From Duganella sacchari (GTDB taxonomy: Bacteria; Pseudomonadota; Gammaproteobacteria; Burkholderiales; Burkholderiaceae_D): a stretch of DNA of 64,000 nt. The notes below the pieces were generated by a model, which was given only the letters and a program-made list of their open reading frames with translations, did no database searches and was not told the DNA's origin. Of this stretch, positions 1 to 8,932 are shown piece after piece (position 1 is the stretch's first letter; each line of letters opens with the position of its first letter). The translations under genes and the position numbers were made by a program. The stretch covers positions 360,349-424,348 of the forward strand of contig NZ_FRCX01000007.1 of NCBI RefSeq assembly GCF_900143065.1, written 5' to 3'.

Positions 1-1
1 C

Positions 2-109
2 GCGTATATGTACCTGGGCGAGCTGGTGGAATTTGGCGAAACCGACCAGATCTTCATGAATCCGGCCCGCAAGGAAACCCAGGACTACATCACCGGCCGC
101 TTCGGCTGA
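2..109 (+). CDS. pstB: PstB, phosphate ABC transporter ATPase (C-terminal end only)
   Basis: Only the last 35 residues are in the window. The reading frame AYMYLGELVEFGETDQIF ending in ITGRFG matches the conserved C-terminus of PstB, the cytoplasmic ATPase of the high-affinity phosphate importer PstSCAB. The gene is cut by the left edge. Its stop lies 37 bases before phoU, which fits the usual pstSCAB-phoU order. The family call rests on the tail motif together with the phoU-phoB-phoR genes that follow. Confidence 0.9.
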   Translation, partial: AYMYLGELVEFGETDQIFMNPARKETQDYITGRFG

Positions 110-146
110 TCAACCTTATAATACGCATTCGACATTGGAGAGCAGC

Positions 147-857
147 ATGATCGGTGAGCATTCATCCAAACAGTACGACAACGAACTTGAGTCCATCCGC
201 AGCAAAGTGCTGCTGATGGGCGGCATCGTCGAGACCCAGTTCCTCGACGCCATGACCTGCTTCCGCATTGGCAACACCGAGCGCGCCGACCGCGTAATGC
301 GCGAAGACGACGCCGTCAACCAGCTGGAAGTGCAGCTGGACGACGCCTGCAGCCACCTGATTGTGCGCCGCCAGCCGGCCGCCAACGACCTGCGCACCAT
401 CATGGCCACCATCAAGGTGATTACCGACCTCGAGCGCATCGGCGACGAAGCCACCAAGATCGCCCGTATCGCCAAGCAGCTGCATGGCCGCGGCGCCGTG
501 ACCGTGAACCACTATGAAATGGTGCGCGGCATCGCCAACAACACCAGCGACCTGCTGCACGACGCGCTGGACGCGTTTGCGCGCAACGACGGCAAGCAGG
601 CCCTGCAGCTGATCGCCCAGGACGCCGTGATCGACCACGAATTCCGTTCGATCATGCGCAACCTGATCACCTTCATGATGGAAGATCCGCGTACAATCTC
701 GGCCGCGCTGGACACCCTGTGGGTGGCCAAGGCGATTGAACGCATCGGCGACCACGCCAAGAACATCGCGGAATACGTGATCTACGTGGTGGAAGGCAAG
801 GACATCCGCCACACCAAGATGCACGTTACTGAAAACGAGCCTGAGCAAGCTGAGTAA
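147..857 (+). CDS. phoU: PhoU, phosphate signalling regulator
   Basis: PhoU is a cytoplasmic helical protein that links the PstSCAB transporter to the PhoR kinase and keeps the Pho regulon off when phosphate is plentiful. The 236-residue product has the two repeated PhoU helical domains; each carries the metal-binding pattern, seen as TDLERIGDEATKIA (first half) and KAIERIGDHAKNIAEYV (second half). I chose the ATG at 147 because GGAGAG sits just upstream; a TTG at 135 in the same frame would put the ribosome site inside the gene. It lies between pstB and phoB, 10 bases before phoB, so the three are probably cotranscribed. Confidence 0.96.
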   Translation: MIGEHSSKQYDNELESIRSKVLLMGGIVETQFLDAMTCFRIGNTERADRVMREDDAVNQLEVQLDDACSHLIVRRQPAANDLRTIMATIKVITDLERIGDEATKIARIAKQLHGRGAVTVNHYEMVRGIANNTSDLLHDALDAFARNDGKQALQLIAQDAVIDHEFRSIMRNLITFMMEDPRTISAALDTLWVAKAIERIGDHAKNIAEYVIYVVEGKDIRHTKMHVTENEPEQAE

Positions 858-867
858 ATAAAAATAA

Positions 868-1560
868 ATGGCATCTGATAAAACTACCGTACTGATTGTT
901 GAAGACGAACCAGCCATTGTTGAGCTGGTCACGTTTTCGCTGCGCGAGGCAGGCTGGAACTGCTGCGCGGTGCAAAGCGCCGGGGAAGCCTGGGACTTCA
1001 TCCAGACCAAGACCCCGCAACTGATCCTGCTGGACTGGATGCTGCCGGATTCTACCGGCCTGCGCCTGCTGGCGCGCATCCGTTCGGACCGCCAGTTCAA
1101 TGAAATCCCGGTCATCATGCTGACGGCCAAGAGCATGGAAGAAGACAAGCTGGCCGGCCTGAACAGCGGCGCCGATGATTACGTCACCAAGCCGTTCTCG
1201 CCGCGCGAGCTGCTGGCCCGCGCCAAGGCGCTGTTGCGCCGCAAGAGCCCGGAACATGCGCAATCGACCATGCGCGCGGCCAACATCATGCTGGACCCTG
1301 TCAGCTGCACGGTGTCGATGGATGAGCAGAAAATCGATATCGGCCACGCCGAATACAAGCTGCTGAAATTCCTGCTGGCGCATCCGGAACGCGTGTTCTC
1401 GCGCAGCCAGCTGCTGGACAAGGTGTGGGGCGACCATGTGGTCATCGAAGAGCGGACGGTGGACGTGCATGTGCTGCGTCTGCGCAAGGCCTTGAAAGAA
1501 GCCGAGCACCTGATCAAAACCGTACGTAGTGTAGGCTACATGCTGTCGGAAAAAAACTGA
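868..1560 (+). CDS. phoB: PhoB, phosphate response regulator
   Basis: PhoB is the DNA-binding response regulator of the phosphate-starvation system; phosphorylated PhoB binds Pho boxes and activates pst and other genes. The 230-residue protein has an N-terminal receiver domain (about residues 5-120) with the phospho-acceptor Asp56 in LLDWMLPD, the conserved Lys in DDYVTKPFSP, and a C-terminal OmpR-type winged helix (about 130-228) ending VDVHVLRLRKAL and VRSVGYML. Length is normal for the family. It is followed after 7 bases by its kinase gene phoR, so the pair is translated from one message. Confidence 0.97.
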   Translation: MASDKTTVLIVEDEPAIVELVTFSLREAGWNCCAVQSAGEAWDFIQTKTPQLILLDWMLPDSTGLRLLARIRSDRQFNEIPVIMLTAKSMEEDKLAGLNSGADDYVTKPFSPRELLARAKALLRRKSPEHAQSTMRAANIMLDPVSCTVSMDEQKIDIGHAEYKLLKFLLAHPERVFSRSQLLDKVWGDHVVIEERTVDVHVLRLRKALKEAEHLIKTVRSVGYMLSEKN

Positions 1561-1567
1561 GTTTTAC

Positions 1568-2881
1568 ATGAATCCAAAACTGGTGTTCTGGGTGCCTGCT
1601 GCGCTGCGTACGGCCATTATTCTGGCCGGTTGCGCGCTGGGAGGCTGGATCTTCGGCTGGGTCAATGGCCTGATCCTCGCGGTCATCGCCATGATGGCGC
1701 TGGTGTTTACCCAGCTGTCCTATCTCTATCAGCTGAGCAACTGGATGGACGACCCGCAAAGCGCCAAGCTGCCGGACGGCTGGGGCGAGTGGACCAATAT
1801 CTTCTCGCGCCTGTACCGAATGCGCCGCGAGGACGAGAAAAACCAGACCGAGCTGACTGAATGGCTGACGCGCTTCCGCCAGGCCATGCATCTGCTGCCG
1901 GACGGCGTCGCCATCATGGATGACGTGCTGTTCCTGGAGTGGTGCAATCCGGCCGCCGAGCAGCATCTGGGCCTCAGCAACGAGCGCGACAAAGGCATGC
2001 GCGTGACCAACCTGGTGCGTAATCCGGACTTCATGGATTACATCATCCTGGGCCGCTACGACCAGCCGCTGACGATCAGTTTCCGCGAACGCAAACTGAT
2101 CGTGCACATCATTCCGTTTGAGAACCGCCGCCAGATCCTGGTAACGCACGATGCGACCGAGACCGAACGCATTGAAGAAATGCGCCGCGACTTTATCGCC
2201 AACGCCTCGCACGAACTGCGCACGCCGCTGACCGTGATCGTCGGCTTCCTGGAAATCGCCGCGCAGGAAGGGCTGGACGCCGCCACCCGCGCCGCCCACC
2301 TCAAGCTCATGACGGAGCAGGGCCACCGCATGCAGCACCTGATCGAGGACATGCTGACCCTGTCGCGCCTGGAGTCGGTGGATTATCCTATGCGCCCCGA
2401 TCCGGTGGATGTGGGCAAGCTCATGGACCAGCTGCTGCGCGAAGCGCGGGCACTGTCGGCCGGCAAGCACGAGATCACCATGGAAGTCAGCGGCCCGGAC
2501 GTGCAGGGCTCGTACGAAGAGCTGCACAGCGCGTTTGGCAACCTGGCCTCCAACGCGGTGCGCTACACGCCAGCAGGCGGCAAAATCCACCTGGTGTGGA
2601 AAGAGTTCGACAACGGCGCCAAGTTCCTGGTGGAAGATACCGGCATCGGCATCAGCCCGGAACACATCTCACGCCTGACCGAGCGCTTCTACCGCGTCGA
2701 CAAGAGCCGTTCGCGCGAGACGCAGGGCACGGGCCTGGGCCTGGCCATCGTCAAGCACGTGCTGCTGCGCCACAACAGCACGCTGCAGATCAAGTCGGAA
2801 GCAGGCAAGGGCAGTACCTTCATCGTGTGCATGCCCAAGGCCGCCGTCGTGCAACAACAGCCGGAGCTGCTGGCTAACTGA
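1568..2881 (+). CDS. phoR: PhoR, phosphate sensor histidine kinase
   Basis: PhoR is the inner-membrane histidine kinase partner of PhoB. The 437-residue product has two close N-terminal membrane segments (about residues 10-55), a PAS-like region (about 95-195), the phospho-acceptor His215 in FIANASHELRTPL, and a HATPase domain with N box LASNAVRYTP, G1 box VEDTGIGIS and G2 box GTGLGLAIVKH. As in other PhoR proteins there is no large periplasmic sensor, consistent with sensing through PstSCAB and PhoU. Its stop overlaps by 8 bases the end of the convergent small gene at 2874-3230. Confidence 0.96.
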   Translation: MNPKLVFWVPAALRTAIILAGCALGGWIFGWVNGLILAVIAMMALVFTQLSYLYQLSNWMDDPQSAKLPDGWGEWTNIFSRLYRMRREDEKNQTELTEWLTRFRQAMHLLPDGVAIMDDVLFLEWCNPAAEQHLGLSNERDKGMRVTNLVRNPDFMDYIILGRYDQPLTISFRERKLIVHIIPFENRRQILVTHDATETERIEEMRRDFIANASHELRTPLTVIVGFLEIAAQEGLDAATRAAHLKLMTEQGHRMQHLIEDMLTLSRLESVDYPMRPDPVDVGKLMDQLLREARALSAGKHEITMEVSGPDVQGSYEELHSAFGNLASNAVRYTPAGGKIHLVWKEFDNGAKFLVEDTGIGISPEHISRLTERFYRVDKSRSRETQGTGLGLAIVKHVLLRHNSTLQIKSEAGKGSTFIVCMPKAAVVQQQPELLAN

Positions 2882-3230
2882 CCCAGCCCAGCGTATGGGA
2901 TTGAATCTGCTCCACCACGCCGGGATGATGCTGCTCGGCGGTGGCGGCAATTTCCTCGACCTGCGCTGGCGGGATTTGCCCGGCCTGCTCGGGCGTCACG
3001 CGTGGCTGGCCCTGGGCATCGGTAAAGTCGCCGATGCTGCCGGCCAGCGATGTCAGCATTTCCGGACTCACATTGACGAGCAACTGATTAATCAGGTCAG
3101 CACACTGCTGAGGATCGCTGCGCAGCAGCAGGCTGCTGATGGTTTGCGGGAACGGCACTGCCTGGTGGAGGCTGGCCGCTTCTTTCACGCTGGGAGCGTG
3201 CTCGGTATCACTGGCGAAATCGATAGTCAT
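2874..3230 (-). CDS. Hypothetical protein, 118 residues
   Basis: I do not recognise a family. The 118-residue product is soluble, acidic and proline/glutamine-rich, without signal peptide or membrane segment, and has segments TISSLLLRSDPQQCADLINQ and GQIPPAQVEEIAATAEQHHP. The ATG at 3230 is preceded by AGGAG at a good distance, so it was preferred over upstream in-frame starts. The gene ends inside the 3' end of phoR on the opposite strand, with an 8-base overlap. A clear ribosome site and coherent amino-acid composition argue that it is real. Function unknown. Confidence 0.65.
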   Translation of the reverse strand: MTIDFASDTEHAPSVKEAASLHQAVPFPQTISSLLLRSDPQQCADLINQLLVNVSPEMLTSLAGSIGDFTDAQGQPRVTPEQAGQIPPAQVEEIAATAEQHHPGVVEQIQSHTLGWVS

Positions 3231-3319
3231 GATGGCTCCTTCTGAGGTTAGGAGCAAGCATACGGGTTATGCCGATAAAGACTGTTCGCGCCCTAACGTA
3301 TGTCTTGGCAGCAGTCCCG

Positions 3320-3592
3320 TTAAACCGTCGGCAGCACACTGAAGCCGTTCTCGCTGCAGGCCTGGGCCTCCTTGATGGCAACGCCTGCCACCCGCGCCGC
3401 AGGCGGTCCCTGATGCGCCCAGCTGATGAGCGAGTCCAGCGCGAGGGCGTCGCCATCCACCAGGGCCTCTACCGAACCATCGCGCCGATTGCGCACCCAG
3501 CCACGCAAACCCAGTCCCGCTGCCTGCCGCTCAAACGAAGCACGATACCCGACGCCTTGTACCACGCCAGTAATGATGAGATGCTTTGCCAT
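3320..3592 (-). CDS. acyP: Acylphosphatase
   Basis: Small cytoplasmic enzyme that hydrolyses acyl phosphates such as carbamoyl phosphate and 1,3-bisphosphoglycerate. The 90-residue product has the family signature GVVQGVGYRASFERQA with the catalytic Arg in GYR, followed by GLRGWVRNRRDGSVEALVDG, which contains the catalytic Asn. Length is typical. The ATG at 3592 follows GGAGA at good spacing; a TTG directly upstream is a less likely start. It stands alone on the minus strand, head to head with the YciI-like gene. Confidence 0.94.
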   Translation of the reverse strand: MAKHLIITGVVQGVGYRASFERQAAGLGLRGWVRNRRDGSVEALVDGDALALDSLISWAHQGPPAARVAGVAIKEAQACSENGFSVLPTV

Positions 3593-3693
3593 CAAGGTTC
3601 TCCGTGAAAATTGGTGATTTTTCTGCCGAGCATGATGCTATCCTACGCGAGGCATTCGACATTGAGAAATCCTGCAGTTAAAGGAGTAAGTAT

Positions 3694-4035
3694 ATGGCCA
3701 AATATCTCATCTCTTTTCCCAGTGCCGCCATGGTGCTGCCGGATGACGAATGGAAAGCGGCGGGCCGTGACGCGCATGCGGTGATTGAGGAAGCCAAGGC
3801 CGCCGGTGTCTACGTCTTCGCTGGTGGCATTGCCGAAGACGTGCCCCCTTTGCTGGTCACGGCTGACGGCGCATTCACCGAAGGTGGTTACCCGTGGGCA
3901 CCTCCACTCAACGGCGGCTTCACCGTGCTAGAACTACCGTCGCGCGACGATGCCATCGCATGGGCAGCCCGCATTGCCAAAGCTTGCCGCTGCGACCAGG
4001 AGTTGCGGGTCTTCCAGATTGATCCACAGTCATGA
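3694..4035 (+). CDS. YCII-related domain protein
   Basis: A 113-residue single-domain protein of the YCII-related family (ferredoxin-like dimers). Seen here: MAKYLISFPSAAM at the start, a central GVYVFAGGIAED, then GGFTVLELPSRDDAIAWAARIA, the usual strand-helix pattern with a small-residue-rich end. It is preceded by a strong AAAGGAG ribosome site. The exact reaction of this subgroup is unknown; relatives are annotated as dehydratase- or isomerase-like or as regulators associated with sigma factors, but no sigma gene is adjacent. It is a single-gene unit convergent with the dehydratase-mutase gene. Confidence 0.85.
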   Translation: MAKYLISFPSAAMVLPDDEWKAAGRDAHAVIEEAKAAGVYVFAGGIAEDVPPLLVTADGAFTEGGYPWAPPLNGGFTVLELPSRDDAIAWAARIAKACRCDQELRVFQIDPQS

Positions 4036-4046
4036 AAGAGTGGATA

Positions 4047-5273
4047 TCAAAAACGGACCACAACGTGGGCGGATAGCGGCGCCAGTGCCTGTGCGGCGGC
4101 TGCTGGGCTGAGTGCGGCTGCTTCAAGTGGACGTATCAGCCGCGCGGTGTCTTTCAGCGTCGCCTGATTGTCGGCCATGGCGCGTAGCAGTTGTGTGGTG
4201 ATGCGGTCCAGTTGCGGACGGATGGTGTTGGCCAGATCGGGCGCATCGTCGAAATGGCCGGCCTGCTGCGCTTTCCATTTGGCGTACAGTTCGCGCTGTA
4301 CAGTTTTGGAGGCCTCGATCTGGGCTTTGAAGACGGCTGCCACCCAGGCATCCGGCAAGCCTAGCGTGCGGCCTTGTTGCACGGCGGCCGCGATCACTTG
4401 CGCTTCGCGCGGCAAGTCTTCTATCGGCGCCTGCACGTTCCATTTGGCGCGTGCGACTGCTTCCGCCAGCAGCAGGCGCTCATCGATGGCTTGCCGTAGC
4501 GGCTCCAATGCCCAGGGATAGTCCAGCCAGCGGTCGAAGCTTTTTTGCAGTCCGCCGCTGCTGATGCGCTGTTGCAGCCATGTGTCGACATAGATTTTTA
4601 ATTCGGCATCGCGTGGCAAAAGGATGGCTTTTTCTGCGGTATCGAACGGCGCGTCGGGATGCACGGCGCACAGTTCCGGATGCAGGCGCTGCTGCAAACG
4701 GGTTTCAATCGCATCCGTCATCATGAGGTCGGCTGCGCCGCTGACAATCTGGCCAAAGATCGTCACGTTGTCCGGGTAGACGGTCAGCTGCGCGTGCGGC
4801 GCATGGGCGCGGGCGAAGCGTTCGTTGGTGCCGCCCGGATTGACGATCAGGCGCACGGCCGGCTGATTGATCTGCTCCAGCGTCTGAAAGCGCAGCTGGT
4901 TTTCGCAACGTGTAATCGGCGTTTTGCCATCGCGCAGGTAGCTGACCGAGAACAGCGCCTGCTGCTGGCGCTCCGCCGTCACCGACACACCGCTCAGTAC
5001 AATATCGAATTTATCCGCGCCAAAGTCCGTCATCAGCGTTGGCCAGCTGGTCGGAACAATCTCCAGCTTGACGCCCATGGCGCGCGCCAGTTCACCGGCC
5101 TGCTCAACATCCAGTCCGATAAAATCGTTCGCCCCTGCGCGATAGCTGAACGGCTTGTAGTCGCCAGTGCTGCCCACACGCAGCACGCCGCGTGCATGGA
5201 TCTCTTCCAGGCGGCCGGCATGGGCGGAGGCCAGCGCGGTAACCAGCAGCGTGGACAGGAGCAGGCGTTTCAT
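4047..5273 (-). CDS. Fused periplasmic cyclohexadienyl dehydratase / AroQ-gamma chorismate mutase
   Basis: A 408-residue exported protein with two enzymatic modules. Residues 1-19 are a Sec signal peptide ending ASAHA. Residues about 22-254 match PheC-type cyclohexadienyl dehydratase, a periplasmic-binding-protein fold that makes phenylpyruvate from prephenate (or phenylalanine from arogenate); the signature NPGGTNERF is at 145-153. Residues about 256-408 match the all-helical secreted AroQ-gamma chorismate mutases (LLLAEAVARAKWN, then VFKAQIEASKTVQ, and a long C-terminal bundle). Together they would turn chorismate into phenylpyruvate outside the cytoplasm. It is the last gene of a three-gene operon; its ATG shares one base with the stop of the permease gene. 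No binding-protein-dependent transporter genes are nearby, which supports the enzyme reading. Confidence 0.88.
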   Translation of the reverse strand: MKRLLLSTLLVTALASAHAGRLEEIHARGVLRVGSTGDYKPFSYRAGANDFIGLDVEQAGELARAMGVKLEIVPTSWPTLMTDFGADKFDIVLSGVSVTAERQQQALFSVSYLRDGKTPITRCENQLRFQTLEQINQPAVRLIVNPGGTNERFARAHAPHAQLTVYPDNVTIFGQIVSGAADLMMTDAIETRLQQRLHPELCAVHPDAPFDTAEKAILLPRDAELKIYVDTWLQQRISSGGLQKSFDRWLDYPWALEPLRQAIDERLLLAEAVARAKWNVQAPIEDLPREAQVIAAAVQQGRTLGLPDAWVAAVFKAQIEASKTVQRELYAKWKAQQAGHFDDAPDLANTIRPQLDRITTQLLRAMADNQATLKDTARLIRPLEAAALSPAAAAQALAPLSAHVVVRF

Positions 5274-7153
5274 CAGCTTGCGTGCCCCTTCATGGCGGTC
5301 TGGCAGTGTTGCAGCACATCGTCATAGGAGCGCGAGACGTGGTCGGCCTCGGAGAAGATGCAGGTTTTGAGGTCGGGATTTTCGAACGGACTTGGCAGCA
5401 GCAGCGCGAAGTGCTTGGCGTCCGGCAGACGCACGCGCATTTTGGCCAGCGCATCGCTCATGGCTTCGCAGTCGTTGAGCGGATCGACGCTGATGAGGCA
5501 GACAATGGCAACCGCTTCCTTCCTGGCGCCCGGTGGTGGCGGCTGGTCCAGTTCCTCGAAGTTGCGGCTGCGCGCGTCGATCTTTTGTTCTTGCAGAATG
5601 CGTACCAGGATCTCGGTCGCCAGCTCGGCATATTGGGAGCCGATTGCAATATTCAGCACCACGCTGCCGGGTGGCACATCGAAGGAACCTTGCCATTCGC
5701 CGCCGTCGGAAATGCGCTGCGCGCGCAACTGGCGGCCGATGCCTTCGCCAGTCAGCACCGTGCTGCGCTTGCGTTTGCGCCACCATTTTGGATTGCCGCT
5801 CAGCGCTTCAATCACGGCAATGATGGAGGAGGTGACTTTTTCCTCTTCCTCCGGTGTGATGGCGGCGTCCTTCAAATCAAAATGCGCCAGGTGCAGCGCG
5901 GGCAGCAGCACGCCGTCGCAGTACTCGGCCAGCGATTTGTGCTGCATGTAGCGCTTGGCGCTGGTGACGATTTCGTGGGCGTCGCCGGACAGCACGCGCT
6001 GGTAGAAATTCTGCGGCAGGGTCAGCGCAGGCAGTTCGCCGAACATGATCTCCAGCACCTTGAGCGCGCGGATGTAGCGGCCCGCGACCACCAGGCACAA
6101 GGTCAGCGGCGTCGACAGCACCAGGCCGACCGGTCCCCAGATCCAGCTCCAGAAAATCGCCGACACCACCACGGACAGTGGCGACAGGCCGGTCGTGTGG
6201 CCATACAGTTTTGGTTCGATGGTCTGGGCGACGATAATTTCCACCGCCAGGAACAGGCCCAGTGTCATGAGCGCCAGTGACCAGCCCGGATCGACGGCGG
6301 CCGCCAGCACGGTTGCGCACAGCGCCGCCATCCAGACGCCGACATACGGGATGAAGCGCAGCACGGCGGTCATGGTGCCCCACAGCAGCGCCTGGCCCAG
6401 CCCCATCAGGCTCAGGCCCAGCCAGATCGCCAGGCCGGTGGCAAGATTCACGAGGAACTGCGAGATGAAGAAGCGCGACAGGCGTTCGCCCGCGTCATTC
6501 ACTGCAATCGTGGTGGCGCGCAGGTCGCCGCCGCCCGCCAGGCGGATGAAGCGGTCGCGCAGGGATTCATGTTCGAGCAGCACAAAGATCAGCACCACAA
6601 ACACAATGCCGGCCGTCTCCAGCGGCGGCCATACGGAGGTGATGACTTTGCCCAGCAGCTGGAATGGTTTGAGCGCAGGCTCATGGATTTCCACCAGCAC
6701 CGGCGTCTTCACGCTGCCATCGTTTTGCAGCACTGGCTGCGGCCCGCTGGCGCCATCGCTGGTGAAGTGTTCGATCAGGTCGCCGGCCGGGCCGCCCAGG
6801 TCGCCGAGTGTGCCGCGCGTCAGCTTGTCCAGCGTTTCAATCTTGCTGGCGATGGTGTCCTGGTACTGCGGCAGGCTGGCGCCCATGGCGCTGACTTGCG
6901 ACACGATCACGCCGCCGATCGCCAGCAGCGTCACGGTCACCACCAGCACGCCGGTGCATACCGATGTCGCCTGGCCCAGGCCCATGTGCCGCAGCGCGCG
7001 TACAAACGGCGCGATCAGGAAGCTGAAGATGAAGGCCAGTGTAATCGGGATCAGCACGTCACGGCCGAAGTAGAGCAGGGCAAGCACCGTGGCGGTGCCA
7101 ACGAGGCCGGTGACGGCGCTCGGCAAAGTGCGGGAAGCGATGGAGTCAGACAC
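5273..7153 (-). CDS. AI-2E / PerM family membrane permease with long C-terminal domain
   Basis: Inner-membrane protein of the AI-2E transporter (PerM/YdiK) family; substrates are mostly unproven and range from autoinducer-2 to ions. The membrane core is typical: two helices at the start (TATVLALLYFGRDVLIPITL), a soluble insert, then GLSLMGLGQALLWG, LRFIPYVGVWMAAL and the last helix GPVGLVLSTPLTLCLVVAGRYI. Usual members are about 350 residues; this one is 626, with about 270 extra cytoplasmic residues (LLPALHLAHFDLKDAAITPE, then an alpha/beta-looking segment). The GTG at 7153 overlaps the 3' end of the upstream protease gene by 8 bases; an earlier in-frame ATG lies well inside that gene and was rejected. 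Confidence 0.88.
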   Translation of the reverse strand: MSDSIASRTLPSAVTGLVGTATVLALLYFGRDVLIPITLAFIFSFLIAPFVRALRHMGLGQATSVCTGVLVVTVTLLAIGGVIVSQVSAMGASLPQYQDTIASKIETLDKLTRGTLGDLGGPAGDLIEHFTSDGASGPQPVLQNDGSVKTPVLVEIHEPALKPFQLLGKVITSVWPPLETAGIVFVVLIFVLLEHESLRDRFIRLAGGGDLRATTIAVNDAGERLSRFFISQFLVNLATGLAIWLGLSLMGLGQALLWGTMTAVLRFIPYVGVWMAALCATVLAAAVDPGWSLALMTLGLFLAVEIIVAQTIEPKLYGHTTGLSPLSVVVSAIFWSWIWGPVGLVLSTPLTLCLVVAGRYIRALKVLEIMFGELPALTLPQNFYQRVLSGDAHEIVTSAKRYMQHKSLAEYCDGVLLPALHLAHFDLKDAAITPEEEEKVTSSIIAVIEALSGNPKWWRKRKRSTVLTGEGIGRQLRAQRISDGGEWQGSFDVPPGSVVLNIAIGSQYAELATEILVRILQEQKIDARSRNFEELDQPPPPGARKEAVAIVCLISVDPLNDCEAMSDALAKMRVRLPDAKHFALLLPSPFENPDLKTCIFSEADHVSRSYDDVLQHCQTAMKGHAS

Positions 7154-8024
7154 CGTGTAACCTAGCCGGGTAAGTAAAGCAGATGAAGTGGACCACGTTA
7201 AGCGTGATGTGTACCAGGATGGCGGCCTCGATGCGTTGCGTGCGCTGGTAAGCGATCGCATAGCCGAGGCCTGCAACGCCAGCGAGTATGCCATAGGTCA
7301 GCCTGCCGCCGAGGTGGGCCGCCCCAAACAGCAGCGCCGACACTGCCACCGCCAGCCATGGCCCCCACGCGAAGCGCGCCAGCGCCGATGCCAGCCGTGC
7401 CTGCAGCAGGCCGCGGAAGAAGGCCTCTTCCGCCACTACCGTGAACAGCAGGTTCACTAGCACGAACATCAGTGTCTGCTGCGGCAGTTTGATATCGAGG
7501 CCGACCACGCCGGCCGCCACGGCAAAGCCCAGTGTAGCAGCGATCGTCAACAGCAGCACCGGCACCGTCTTGCGCAGCACCTCGCCCAGTTCCGGCCACG
7601 CATGCACGCGGCGGCACAGCAGGGCCAGCAGCACCAGTCCGACGGCGCCCTTGTCGAAGTTCGCGTATTGCGTGAACGGTGCGGCCCCGGCGGACAGCAC
7701 GACATGATCGATGAGCAGCGGATTATTAAAGCCGGGCAGCTTGTGCATGGCCAGCGCCAAGGCCAGCGCCGCCGTCAGCGTGCCATAGGCCAGGCGCAGC
7801 CAGCTGCGTGGCGCGGCATTGCAGGCGTAGGCGCCGGCGGCCAGCACCACCAGCGCGCTGACCGCCACCGGGTCCAGCACGCCACCCACCAGCCCCCAGG
7901 CCATGGCCATGACAAAGAACAGCAGCCACAGCGGAGCCGAGCGCCGCCCCATTGGCAGCGGCCTGGCCCACACGGAACACAGTGCAAAAGCGAGGAAGAG
8001 GAAGGCAGGAAATTGGAGTGTCAT
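7146..8024 (-). CDS. CPBP family intramembrane glutamic endopeptidase
   Basis: Polytopic inner-membrane protein of the CPBP (Abi/CAAX-processing) family. The 292-residue product has about eight hydrophobic segments and the three family motifs: EEAFFR at residues 199-204, a later AHLGG-type motif (LLFGAAHLGGRL), and a third helix containing HITLNVVHF. These residues form the glutamate/histidine active site. Substrate unknown; relatives process prenylated or signal-type peptides. First gene of the operon with the PerM-type permease and the fused dehydratase-mutase; the next gene starts inside its last codons. Confidence 0.92.
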   Translation of the reverse strand: MTLQFPAFLFLAFALCSVWARPLPMGRRSAPLWLLFFVMAMAWGLVGGVLDPVAVSALVVLAAGAYACNAAPRSWLRLAYGTLTAALALALAMHKLPGFNNPLLIDHVVLSAGAAPFTQYANFDKGAVGLVLLALLCRRVHAWPELGEVLRKTVPVLLLTIAATLGFAVAAGVVGLDIKLPQQTLMFVLVNLLFTVVAEEAFFRGLLQARLASALARFAWGPWLAVAVSALLFGAAHLGGRLTYGILAGVAGLGYAIAYQRTQRIEAAILVHITLNVVHFICFTYPARLHGV

Positions 8025-8066
8025 TGATTCAACGATGAGTTTTCGTCAATGATACTCCAAGGCAGC

Positions 8067-8852
8067 CTAGAATTTGTAGATCAGGCCCGTCATCAGCATG
8101 GGCGTGGTTTTACGTTTGGTCAGCGGGCTGTCGGCGGCATCCGACGTCAGGCGGGTCACGCCTGCGGCGCTGTACACCGACCAACTGCTGTTGATCACGT
8201 GGTTCCAGTTGAGGCCGGCTGTGAGGTTGTTGAAGCCGGCTTTTGCCGTGTACGCCCTGTAGCCGGACGCGGCGCTTTGCGTGGTGGTGACGCCGAAGTA
8301 GGTCTGGTTGTGCTTTTTGTCGCCGTATTCGGCCGATACCGACAGGCCGATCTGGTCGCTTGCGGTGGTGTAGAGCGCGGTCGATGCGCCAAGCGCGAAG
8401 GTGTAGCCATACTCGCGGTGGCTCAGGTTCTGCTTGGTGCTGAGGCTCAGACCGACGGTGCCGATGTTGTAGCCTACGCTCAGTACGGCCTGCGCCGTGC
8501 CCTGGATCTTGCCCATGCCTTTCAGTGCATCCGAGCCCGAGAAGTAGTTTTCCTTGTGGTCTTCGCGGCCGCCGTCATAACTCAGGGCGCCGCTGAGGTT
8601 GAAGTCCCCCAGCTGGGTCTGGTAGCCGATGCCGCGCATGGTGCTCAGGAATACGCCGTTGGCAAAGGTGCGTTCGATGAAGGGCAGGGGGATGACGCGG
8701 CTTTTGTCGGCGCCGGCATATTCCGGTACATAGGCGAGGCCGGCGCCGGCCGAGAAGCTGTCACCGGCGGCGGCTGGCATTGGTCCGGCAGCAAATGCCT
8801 TGCCGCCAAAGGCGCACAGGGATAAGAGGGTCAAAGTAATGGCATGGCGCAT
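8067..8852 (-). CDS. MipA/OmpV family outer-membrane protein
   Basis: A 261-residue exported beta-barrel protein. The start is a signal peptide (LTLLSLCAFGGKAFA) followed by SFSAGAGLAYVPEYAGAD, which is the MipA/OmpV opening strand, and the protein ends with the aromatic outer-membrane signature GLIYKF. MipA in E. coli scaffolds murein hydrolase and synthase; OmpV relatives are involved in adhesion or osmoadaptation. The role here cannot be told from sequence. Monocistronic and divergent from the GST gene. Confidence 0.9.
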   Translation of the reverse strand: MRHAITLTLLSLCAFGGKAFAAGPMPAAAGDSFSAGAGLAYVPEYAGADKSRVIPLPFIERTFANGVFLSTMRGIGYQTQLGDFNLSGALSYDGGREDHKENYFSGSDALKGMGKIQGTAQAVLSVGYNIGTVGLSLSTKQNLSHREYGYTFALGASTALYTTASDQIGLSVSAEYGDKKHNQTYFGVTTTQSAASGYRAYTAKAGFNNLTAGLNWNHVINSSWSVYSAAGVTRLTSDAADSPLTKRKTTPMLMTGLIYKF

Positions 8853-8932
8853 GATGATATTTTCCCGTTCAGTTATCCGCCGGTGCGTGATTGCCCGGCT
8901 CTAGACGGGCGCAAGTGTCCCAGTAATTAGGG

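Noticed and set aside
125..3664. 13-bp repeat GCATTCGACATTG at 125-137 and 3652-3664
   Set aside because: Several dozen 13-base matches are expected by chance in 64 kb, and the two contexts differ.
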